This document shows positions 8,479 through 14,901 of a DNA stretch of 35,803 nt, piece after piece (position 1 is the first letter of the stretch; every line of letters starts with the position of its first letter). Position numbers and translations under genes: made by a program. The stretch spans positions 29,004 to 64,806 of the forward strand of contig DEDT01000053.1 in NCBI GenBank assembly GCA_002350105.1, given 5' to 3'. Source of the DNA: Selenomonadaceae bacterium UBA2897 (GTDB lineage: Bacteria; Bacillota; Negativicutes; Selenomonadales; Selenomonadaceae). The notes under the pieces are model-generated. The model was given only the letters and a program-made list of their open reading frames with translations, did not search any database and had not been told where the DNA came from.

Positions 8479-9861
8479 ATGTTAGGCCTGCTTATTGCCT
8501 TCGTGGTAGTAGTATGGGTAGCACGTCTCGTGCTGAAAAAGTATCCCGCGCAGCCGGTCTTGTTCACAGCCGGCGTCGTGATGATGATCCTGACGCTGAT
8601 CTTTGGTCTCGGCGAAATCCTGCCGGCCAAGACCAGCACGGGCTCACCGTGGCTGGATATCATCCAGTCCATCAGCCTCGCATTCTCCAGCCGTGCGGCG
8701 CATCTGGGCATGATCATCATGCTCATCGGTGGTTTCTCCACGTATATGGATCGCATCGGTGCCAGTACGGCACTGGTGCATGTGGCCATCAAGCCCTTGC
8801 AGAAGATCGGGCGTCCGTATCTGATGCTGGCGCTCACTTCGGTGCTCTCGAATGTATTGGCCATGTTCATCAGCTCGGCTTCAGGCTTTGGCCTGTTGCT
8901 CATGGTGACGATGTATCCGGTGCTGGTGCGGCTGGGCGTGAGCCGGATTGCGGCCTGCGCAGTCATCGCTACGGCCTCCGCGCCGGGCTGGGGGCCGGCC
9001 GGCGCCGACAGCATCTACGCTGCGGAGCTCATCGGTATGGAAATCGTACCGTATTTCATCCAGTATCAGGTGCCGGTCGGCATCGCGACGGTGCTGACGC
9101 TGGCGGCAGCGCATTATGTGGTGCAGCAGTATCTCGATCGCAAGGAGCCGGATGCCATGGCCGGTCAGGATGTCTCGGCCAATGTGACCGCGGAGCAGGC
9201 CAGGGCGCAGGAGGCACCGCATGTGCCGGCTTTCTATGCTTTGCTGCCGACGCTGCCACTGCTCATCGTGCTCGCCTTTGGCTTGGTGGACTTTGGCGTG
9301 AAGATGGATATCAGCCTGGCGACGCTCCTTTCGCTGGCCCTCACCATGGTGATTGAGCTCGTCCGCCATCGCAATGGCCTGGAGGTCTGCAAGGGCGTAA
9401 CGGCGTTCTGGGATGGCATGGGCATGCAGATGGCTGCGGTCGTCACACTGGTCGTAGCAGCGGAGACCTTCTCGAAGGGCCTGCTCTCACTCGGCGCCAT
9501 CAACACGCTGATTACGAGTGCACAGGAAGCCGGCTTCGGCGGCATCGGCATGATGTTTATCTTCGTGGCCATCATCATCGGTGCAACACTCATCACCGGT
9601 TCGGGCAACGCGACGTTCTTCGCCTTCGTGCCGCTGGCACCGAAGGTGGCGGCACTCTCGGGCATTGCGCCGGTGCTGCTCGTGCTGCCGATGAACTTTA
9701 TCTCCAATCTGGCCCGCTCGATGTCACCGATTGCAGCGGTCATGATCGTGGTGGCCGGTGCTGCGCACCTGTCGCCGATGGATCTGGCTAAGCGTACCTT
9801 CATTCCCGTAGCTGCTGCCTCGGTCGTGAATATCGCGCTGACGCTGATTTTGTTCTTCTAA
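8479..9861 (+). CDS. dcuC: DcuC-family C4-dicarboxylate carrier
   Basis: An inner-membrane carrier of the DcuC family, known for anaerobic C4-dicarboxylate exchange and efflux (for example succinate out). The 460-residue protein is almost entirely hydrophobic with about a dozen membrane spans and begins with one. Family-like segments are GFSTYMDRIGAS, SSASGFGLLLMVTMYPVLV and GSGNATFFAFVPLAPK. A charged loop at about residues 215-250 splits the two halves. RBS TGAGGAGG at 8462-8469. In a fermenter of this group succinate efflux is plausible, but the substrate is inferred. A strong terminator follows. Confidence 0.85.
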   Translation: MLGLLIAFVVVVWVARLVLKKYPAQPVLFTAGVVMMILTLIFGLGEILPAKTSTGSPWLDIIQSISLAFSSRAAHLGMIIMLIGGFSTYMDRIGASTALVHVAIKPLQKIGRPYLMLALTSVLSNVLAMFISSASGFGLLLMVTMYPVLVRLGVSRIAACAVIATASAPGWGPAGADSIYAAELIGMEIVPYFIQYQVPVGIATVLTLAAAHYVVQQYLDRKEPDAMAGQDVSANVTAEQARAQEAPHVPAFYALLPTLPLLIVLAFGLVDFGVKMDISLATLLSLALTMVIELVRHRNGLEVCKGVTAFWDGMGMQMAAVVTLVVAAETFSKGLLSLGAINTLITSAQEAGFGGIGMMFIFVAIIIGATLITGSGNATFFAFVPLAPKVAALSGIAPVLLVLPMNFISNLARSMSPIAAVMIVVAGAAHLSPMDLAKRTFIPVAAASVVNIALTLILFF

Positions 9862-9880
9862 AGAGAATCCTTTTTAAAGC

Positions 9881-9932
9881 AAACTGTCCTCATGGAGCCA
9901 GAGTTGGACTCTGTGAGGGCAGTTTACTTTAT
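9881..9932 (+). terminator. Terminator after dcuC
   Basis: A long stem (9881-9892 with 9914-9925, one G-U pair) with an inner AGAGT/ACTCT hairpin, followed by ACTTTAT. Confidence 0.7.
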
Positions 9933-9940
9933 CTGCGGGT

Positions 9941-9968
9941 TTAACGTCGTAGAACATCGTGCTAAAAT
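9941..9968 (+). promoter_or_regulatory. Promoter of the ZIP transporter gene
   Basis: TTAACG (9941-9946), a 16-bp spacer and an extended -10 box TGCTAAAAT (9960-9968). Confidence 0.5.
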
Positions 9969-10053
9969 ATGAGAAGATAGTGATGCAGACGGTATTACAT
10001 CCATTCTGCCGAGGAAGGGCATAACCGATTTTATCTGCAGGAGGTGACGGGAT

Positions 10054-10842
10054 ATGAATGCGATTGTTTTTCAGGGATTGCTGATACCCTTTATGGGAAC
10101 CGTGCTGGGAGCGGCCTGCGTATTCCTGTTGCGTGACGCGATGCCGCGCATGGTGTCACGCATGCTCACCGGGTTTGCCGCTGGCGTCATGGTGGCGGCG
10201 TCCATCTGGAGCCTGTTGCTCCCGGCTTTAGCTGAGAGTGAGCCCATGGGCAGTCTCGCCTGGCTGCCCGCGGCGGTGGGTTTTTGGCTGGGTATGGGCT
10301 TTTTGCTTTTGCTGGACCATGTGGTGCCGCATTTGCATATGTATGCACAAAAGGCCGAAGGCCCGCATAACCACCTGTCGCGTTCGACGATGCTGGTGCT
10401 GGCCGTCACGCTGCACAACATTCCCGAGGGCATGGCGGTCGGCGTCGTGTTGGCTGGTTATATGCTGGGCGATGCCGATATTACCCTCGGCGGTGCCATG
10501 GCGATGTCGGCGGGCATTGCCCTGCAGAATTTCCCGGAGGGCGCGATTATCTCCATGCCGCTGCATGCCGAAGGTGCAAGCAAGATGCGTGCTTTTGCCA
10601 GCGGCGCACTGTCCGGAATCGTGGAACCTATAGGCGGTGCGCTGACGGTACTGCTGGCGAGTCATATCATGCCGCTCATGCCCTACGGCCTGTCTTTTGC
10701 CGCAGGTGCTATGCTCTACGTCGTCGTTGAAGAACTCATCCCCGAAATCAACCCGGGTGAGGATGAACATTCGGATTGGGGCGTCATCTCCTTTTGCATC
10801 GGCTTCACTCTGATGATGATTCTTGACGTAGCGCTGGGATGA
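10054..10842 (+). CDS. ZIP-family divalent metal transporter (ZupT-like)
   Basis: An inner-membrane importer of zinc or other divalent metals. The 262-residue protein has about eight membrane spans and the two ZIP metal-binding helices: HNIPEGMAVGVVLAG (TM4) and NFPEGAIISMPL (TM5). It ends with the conserved VEELIPE segment in a late helix. A short histidine-containing loop precedes TM4. RBS GGAGGTGA at 10040-10047. It is flanked by its own promoter and by a promoter for the next unit, so it is likely monocistronic. The metal specificity cannot be read from the sequence. Confidence 0.9.
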   Translation: MNAIVFQGLLIPFMGTVLGAACVFLLRDAMPRMVSRMLTGFAAGVMVAASIWSLLLPALAESEPMGSLAWLPAAVGFWLGMGFLLLLDHVVPHLHMYAQKAEGPHNHLSRSTMLVLAVTLHNIPEGMAVGVVLAGYMLGDADITLGGAMAMSAGIALQNFPEGAIISMPLHAEGASKMRAFASGALSGIVEPIGGALTVLLASHIMPLMPYGLSFAAGAMLYVVVEELIPEINPGEDEHSDWGVISFCIGFTLMMILDVALG

Positions 10843-10891
10843 ACAGGTACAGGAGCGAAAGGGAAATCTGGCATAGACGCTTCAGGAGGGA

Positions 10892-10920
10892 TTTACGCTG
10901 AGGGCACGGTGGTGTATAAT
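10892..10920 (+). promoter_or_regulatory. Promoter of the exported protein/yitT unit
   Basis: TTTACG (10892-10897), a 17-bp spacer and TATAAT (10915-10920), followed by the AGAAGGAGGAG ribosome binding site. Confidence 0.6.
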
Positions 10921-10946
10921 GTTGCCGTTTATAGAAGGAGGAGTCT

Positions 10947-11600
10947 ATGCGTTGGTTACATTTCCTGGCAGGCGTGCTGTTGCTTTTGGGCCTGCTGGTT
11001 TATCCCTTCAGCCCGTCGGCAGACGCGGCGGCTGGCAGGCTGGTGGCGTCGGATTTCAGCTACCGCGGCATTTCCCTGGGAAGTACGGAGAGCGAGGTCG
11101 TGCGGGTACTCGGCGAGCCGCTCTTTGACAAGGATATCCGGCGGCAGGGGATTGCCGTGAAGGCTCTCGTCTATCCGAATGGTGTCGAGGTGGCACTGGC
11201 ACGGCGCTCGGGCAAGGTCGTGGATATCACCGTGGACCTGAGCAAGCAGAAGGAATTCGAGCTGCGGGACGGCGTGCGCTACGGTGCCACTTCGGCCTGG
11301 CTGCAGCAGGTATACGGCAAGGAAAAGCGCGAGTGGCTGGAGGGCGAGGTCTACTACATTTATAAGATGCAGGCCAGGCCTTACGACAGGCTGCTTCTGA
11401 GCCTCGATACGGAAGACTATCACCTGAAGGCGATGCGCATCACGAACCTGCCGCTGACGGAGGAGGAGTACGATGCACGCGCCGGGCAGGGCGATGATGA
11501 ACTGGAAGCGATGAGTGACGCGGTCATGGGAGATAAGCAGATTGATACATCAGCCCTGCCGCAGACCGATGAGGTGAAACTGGGAGGATACCTGCCTTGA
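10947..11600 (+). CDS. Exported protein of unknown function with an SmpA/BLIP-like pattern
   Basis: I do not recognise a named family with confidence. The 217-residue protein has a signal peptide (hydrophobic residues 5-20, cleavage probably after ADA near residue 28). The segment that follows, FSYRGISLGSTESEVVRVLGEP, repeats in looser form (RYGATSAWLQQVYGKE) about 75 residues later. This 'G-x-t-x-x-x-v-x-x-x-x-G' pattern is like the small alpha-beta modules of SmpA/OmlA or BLIP proteins. The acidic C-terminal tail is low complexity. Location should be the periplasm. The stop codon overlaps the start of the yitT-like gene by four bases, so the two are translationally coupled. Confidence 0.7.
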   Translation: MRWLHFLAGVLLLLGLLVYPFSPSADAAAGRLVASDFSYRGISLGSTESEVVRVLGEPLFDKDIRRQGIAVKALVYPNGVEVALARRSGKVVDITVDLSKQKEFELRDGVRYGATSAWLQQVYGKEKREWLEGEVYYIYKMQARPYDRLLLSLDTEDYHLKAMRITNLPLTEEEYDARAGQGDDELEAMSDAVMGDKQIDTSALPQTDEVKLGGYLP

Positions 11601-12529
11601 TATTACTGCGGATGATGCAGCATCGCCTGCTGCGCTACCTGGGGATAACGGCGGGCTGCCTGCTCGCGAGCTGCTCCATCAACCTGTTTCTCGTGCCGTC
11701 GCATCTGCTCACGGGCGGTGCGACGGGCATCGCGATGATTTTCTACTATCTGTTCGGCCTGCCCATCGGCCTGCAGACGTTCCTATACAATATTCCGCTG
11801 CTGCTGGCGGCGTGGCGGCTCATGGGCAAGGGCTATACCTTTGACGTGATCGTGGGTACGGCGATTTTCTCGTTTTGCCTTGACCTCACGCGGCCGCTCA
11901 ACGCCTATGCACCCGTGAACGATTATATGCTCGCGGCCATTTTCGGCGGTATCTTCAACGGTATCGGCTACGGTTTCGTCTTCCGTATGAACGGCAGTAC
12001 GGGCGGCTTCGATATCATCGGTGCCATTGCGAAAAAATACTTGTCCTATAATATGGGCGGCGTGATCTTCGGTTTCAACTGTATGGTCATGCTCGTGGCG
12101 GCGTTCCTGTTCGGCGTGGCACCAGCCATGTTCACGCTTATCTGCATGTACATGAACAGCACGGTGACGGACAAGGTCATAGCGGGCTTCAAGAACCGCA
12201 AGGCCGTACTCATTGTCTCGAACCAGGCAGAGCAGATTGCGGAAGGCATCATGCAGGAGATGCGGCGCGGCGTGACTTTCCTGCACGGTGCAGGTGGCTA
12301 CACGCACCGGCAGCGCGACGTGATCATGGCGGTCGTGAACATCACACAGGTTACGAAAATCAAGCTCATCGCGAACTGTATCGACCCCGAGGCATTCATG
12401 ATCATCATCTCGGCTAACGAGGTCATGGGCAAGGGCTTTTCGCATCCGAATCAGGACTTGCGCGACATGATGCGCCAGCGTATCGCGGCGCATGAGACGG
12501 CAGAAAAGAAAGAGCATGGGATAAAGTAA
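11597..12529 (+). CDS. YitT-family membrane protein (DUF161 plus DUF2179)
   Basis: A multi-spanning inner-membrane protein of unknown biochemical role. The 310-residue protein has the DUF161 membrane part (about residues 10-200, with NLFLVPSHLLTGGATGIAMI and NGIGYGFVFRMNGSTGGFDI) and a soluble C-terminal DUF2179 domain (about 215-300, containing GVTFLHGAGGYTHRQRDVI). The start is probably TTG 11597, overlapping the previous stop (TTGA), with GGGAGGA nine bases upstream; ATG 11612 is an alternative. The overlap implies co-expression with the exported protein. Confidence 0.85.
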   Translation: MILLRMMQHRLLRYLGITAGCLLASCSINLFLVPSHLLTGGATGIAMIFYYLFGLPIGLQTFLYNIPLLLAAWRLMGKGYTFDVIVGTAIFSFCLDLTRPLNAYAPVNDYMLAAIFGGIFNGIGYGFVFRMNGSTGGFDIIGAIAKKYLSYNMGGVIFGFNCMVMLVAAFLFGVAPAMFTLICMYMNSTVTDKVIAGFKNRKAVLIVSNQAEQIAEGIMQEMRRGVTFLHGAGGYTHRQRDVIMAVVNITQVTKIKLIANCIDPEAFMIIISANEVMGKGFSHPNQDLRDMMRQRIAAHETAEKKEHGIK

Positions 12530-12541
12530 GGGGGAGAATCC

Positions 12542-13270
12542 ATGGCTAAGGAAAAGATTCAGGTCACCTATCTGATGAACAGCGGTTTTCTCGTGCGCTG
12601 CGGGCGCACACTGCTGGTATTCGATGATTATCTGGATGAGGCAGGTGTGGTTGCCAAGGCCATTGCGGCGGGGGACTTCGACCAGCTTTATATCTTCGCC
12701 TCGCATGCGCACTTTGACCATTTTGACCAGCATATCCAGGACTATGCGCCGGCGGTTACGCGCTATATTTTCAGCTACGATATCCGGCGCACGGTGCGCG
12801 GCAAACGGTTTCCGCAGGAGCAGGTGGTCTATCTCAATACCTACAGCGAGTGGCAGGATGAGCAAATAGCGGTACAGTCATTCGACTCGACGGATTGTGG
12901 CGTGTCCTTCCGCGTGACGCTCAAGGCGGCAGGTCGCAGCATTTTCCATGCGGGCGATTTCAACTGGTGGGACTGGCTCGGCGACACGGCGGAGCACCGC
13001 CAGCTGGCGGCCAATGCGTTCCACAAGCAGCTAAAAAGGCTCGAGGGCATGCAGGCCGACGTCGCCTTTTTCCCCGTCGACGGGCGGCTGGAGGCGAGCC
13101 AGGCAAAAGGGGCGAAAGAGTTCTGCGCCGCCACGGATTGCGGCGCGCTCGTGACCATGCATTCGCCGGGCTACCCCGCATGGCAGCCGCCCGCAGGCTT
13201 TTTCGCACCAGGCAAGGAAATCCCCGTCTGGTCGCCGCGCACGCCGGGCGAGAGCCGTGTGTTTGAGTAA
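12542..13270 (+). CDS. Metallo-beta-lactamase-fold hydrolase (UlaG-like)
   Basis: A cytosolic MBL-fold hydrolase of unknown substrate. The 242-residue protein has the metal motif SHAHFDHFD (H55, H57, D59, H60) and a second conserved histidine in the RSIFHAGDFNWW segment; the early YLMNSGFLVRCG is the typical first beta-hairpin. It starts 12 bp after the yitT-like gene with RBS GGGGGAGAA, so it probably belongs to the same operon. A strong promoter for the next unit follows at once, consistent with this being the last gene of the operon. Confidence 0.85.
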   Translation: MAKEKIQVTYLMNSGFLVRCGRTLLVFDDYLDEAGVVAKAIAAGDFDQLYIFASHAHFDHFDQHIQDYAPAVTRYIFSYDIRRTVRGKRFPQEQVVYLNTYSEWQDEQIAVQSFDSTDCGVSFRVTLKAAGRSIFHAGDFNWWDWLGDTAEHRQLAANAFHKQLKRLEGMQADVAFFPVDGRLEASQAKGAKEFCAATDCGALVTMHSPGYPAWQPPAGFFAPGKEIPVWSPRTPGESRVFE

Positions 13271-13277
13271 ACAACTC

Positions 13278-13306
13278 TTGTCAGAGAAGTATATTCGTTA
13301 TATAAT
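13278..13306 (+). promoter_or_regulatory. Strong promoter of the cyclophilin leader
   Basis: TTGTCA (13278-13283), a 17-bp spacer and TATAAT (13301-13306). Predicted start is near 13313, giving a 115-nt leader. Confidence 0.75.
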
Positions 13307-13312
13307 ATAGAC

Positions 13313-13422
13313 AACGGGAGTCACCGATAGACGGTTGGCAACCTCGCTAGTTGGTTATTATTTCTGAGAACAATAACCGCCCAGTTTGGACGACCAGGGC
13401 GGCTATTGTTTTTTTATGAGGT
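13313..13422 (+). ncRNA. Structured leader with competing antiterminator/terminator hairpins
   Basis: The leader holds a terminator (13370-13382 with 13397-13409, one mismatch, then seven T) and an upstream segment GGTTATT (13353-13359) that pairs with AATAACC (13372-13378), which is the 5' arm of that terminator. The two hairpins exclude each other, as in attenuators and riboswitches. A further small hairpin GGTT-GGC-AACC lies at about 13334-13344. I do not recognise it as a known riboswitch class. Confidence 0.5.
13370..13415 (+). terminator. Terminator hairpin inside the cyclophilin leader
   Basis: A 13-bp stem with one A-C mismatch and a T7 run, ending two bases before the GAGG ribosome binding site at 13418-13421. 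Confidence 0.75.
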
Positions 13423-13428
13423 ATGACG

Positions 13429-14001
13429 ATGAAGAGAATTTTATTTATGCTGCTGGCGGTGTGCGTCATGATGACGGGCGGCTGCCTGGCGGCGGGACGT
13501 AATGGAGGCAGTAACGTGAGCAATCCTACGGCAATCATGGAGACCAATATGGGTACCATCGAGATCGAGCTGTATCTCGACAAGACGCCGGTGACGGCAC
13601 AGAACTTTATCGACTTGTCGAAGAAGGGCTTCTATGACGGCGTGATTTTCCACCGCGTCATCGACGGCTTCATGATTCAGGGCGGCGATCCGACGGGGAC
13701 GGGCACGGGCGGCCCGGGATACACGATCGAGGACGAGTTCCTGCCAGATCTGAAGTTCACGGGTGAGGGCATCCTCGCCATGGCCAACACGGGCATGCCT
13801 CACACGGGCGGCAGCCAGTTCTTCATCACGCTGGCCGCGACGCCGTGGCTGAACGGTCATCACACCATCTTCGGTAAGGTCACGAAGGGCATGGATGTCG
13901 TGAAGAAGATCGGCAAGACGGAGACGGACTTCTCCGACCGCCCGCTCAGCGATGTGGTCATCGAGAAAGTGACGATTAAAGACGGCAAAGAAGCGAAATA
14001 A
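13429..14001 (+). CDS. Cyclophilin-type peptidyl-prolyl cis-trans isomerase, probable lipoprotein
   Basis: Catalyses proline isomerisation in proteins outside the cytoplasm. The 190-residue protein has a signal sequence with a lipobox-like MTGGC (Cys18), so it is probably lipid-anchored, followed by a complete cyclophilin domain: FHRVIDGFMIQGGDPTGTG, then MANTGMPHTGGSQFFITL and LNGHHTIFGKV. I chose ATG 13429 over ATG 13423 because the GAGG ribosome binding site (13418-13421) leaves no space for the earlier start. The lipobox has T at -3, which is unusual, so soluble export is possible. The leader is likely regulated by attenuation. The stop overlaps the next start by one base. Confidence 0.88.
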   Translation: MKRILFMLLAVCVMMTGGCLAAGRNGGSNVSNPTAIMETNMGTIEIELYLDKTPVTAQNFIDLSKKGFYDGVIFHRVIDGFMIQGGDPTGTGTGGPGYTIEDEFLPDLKFTGEGILAMANTGMPHTGGSQFFITLAATPWLNGHHTIFGKVTKGMDVVKKIGKTETDFSDRPLSDVVIEKVTIKDGKEAK

Positions 14002-14252
14002 TGTCCGCCTACACCTATATCGTGCGCTGTGCCGACGGCTCGCTCTATACGGGCTGGACGGATGACCTCGAGAAGCGCGTGGCAGCGCACAATGCGGGCA
14101 AGGGCGCGAAGTACACGCGCTCGCGCCGCCCGGTTACGCTGGTCTATCACGAGACGTTTGCGACGCCGCGTGAGGCCATGAGCCGGGAGTGGCATCTGAA
14201 GCGGCTCACGCGGGCGCAGAAACTGGCGTTGATTGCGGGGCAGGCTGATTGA
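14001..14252 (+). CDS. GIY-YIG domain protein (YhbQ/YazA, UPF0213 family)
   Basis: A small single-domain protein of the GIY-YIG nuclease superfamily. The 83 residues cover the whole domain: YTYIVRCADGSLYTGWTDD (the GIY-YIG equivalent), the catalytic Arg in LEKRVAAHN, GKGAKYTRSRRP, and Glu in SREWHLKRLTR. Function in vivo is poorly known; DNA processing is inferred for relatives. The ATG overlaps the stop of the cyclophilin gene (TAATG), so the two are translationally coupled. Confidence 0.88.
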   Translation: MSAYTYIVRCADGSLYTGWTDDLEKRVAAHNAGKGAKYTRSRRPVTLVYHETFATPREAMSREWHLKRLTRAQKLALIAGQAD

Positions 14253-14277
14253 CAAGCCTGCGCCGAATACCTATAAT
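14249..14277 (+). promoter_or_regulatory. Consensus promoter of greA
   Basis: TTGACA (14249-14254), a 17-bp spacer and TATAAT (14272-14277): a perfect match to the housekeeping consensus, overlapping the end of the GIY-YIG gene. Confidence 0.85.
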
Positions 14278-14301
14278 TATATAGATGTACTAAGGCTTTT
14301 G

Positions 14302-14345
14302 AGGAACCACTGCCGGACCGTTCATCCTGTCCGATGGTGGTTCCT
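14302..14345 (+). other. Stem-loop in the greA leader
   Basis: An outer 9-bp stem (14302-14310 with 14337-14345), a 3-by-3 internal loop, an inner 5-bp stem (14314-14318 with 14329-14333) and a 10-nt loop. It is followed only by TTACGG, so it is a weak terminator at best. The leader is about 110 nt long. Confidence 0.5.
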
Positions 14346-14396
14346 TTACGGCCGTTACCAGAATTTAATTTTGATCAATAGAAGGGACGTTGCACC

Positions 14397-14867
14397 ATGG
14401 CAGACAAGAAAGTTCTCGTCACCCAGGCAGGTTATGATAAACTCGTTGAGAAACTGAAATACAAGAAGAGCGTGGAGCGTATCCAGATCGCCGAGCGTCT
14501 GAAGGCCGCTATCGCACTGGGCGACCTCTCCGAGAACTCCGAGTACGATGATGCGAAGAACCAGCAGGCATTCCTCGAGGGTGAAATTCAGGAACTCGAG
14601 GCCAAGATCCGCAATTCCGAAATCATTCAGGGCGGTTCCGGCGATGTCGTGCAGATGGGCTCCACGGTCACGGTCAAGGACGTGGAGTTCAATGAGGAAG
14701 ATACCTACACCATCGTGGGTTCCACCGAGGCAGACCCGGACGAATTCAAGATTTCCAACGAGTCGCCGCTCGGCCAGGCGTTGCTCGGCCACAAGGTCGG
14801 CACGACGGTGGACGTCAAGGCCCCGGCCGGTGTCATCAAGTACGAGATCGTGAAGATCAACGCGTAA
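14397..14867 (+). CDS. greA: Transcription elongation factor GreA
   Basis: Rescues backtracked RNA polymerase by stimulating transcript cleavage. The 156-residue protein is full length: an N-terminal coiled coil (about residues 1-75) with the acidic tip segment LGDLSENSEYDDAKNQQ, and the C-terminal FKBP-like domain containing the conserved ISNESPLGQALLGHKVGT. The start is ATG after AGAAGGGA. It precedes lysS by 34 bp without a clear terminator, the common greA-lysS arrangement, so the two probably form an operon from the 14249 promoter. Confidence 0.97.
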   Translation: MADKKVLVTQAGYDKLVEKLKYKKSVERIQIAERLKAAIALGDLSENSEYDDAKNQQAFLEGEIQELEAKIRNSEIIQGGSGDVVQMGSTVTVKDVEFNEEDTYTIVGSTEADPDEFKISNESPLGQALLGHKVGTTVDVKAPAGVIKYEIVKINA

Positions 14868-14901
14868 TTTTGGCTATACATTTGTTATAGGAGTGAAAAC
14901 T

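Noticed and set aside
8421..9356. Alternative long plus-strand frame overlapping dcuC
   Set aside because: Rich in Gly/Arg/Ala without membrane spans; the overlapping dcuC frame has clear homology, a good RBS and continuous hydrophobic segments.
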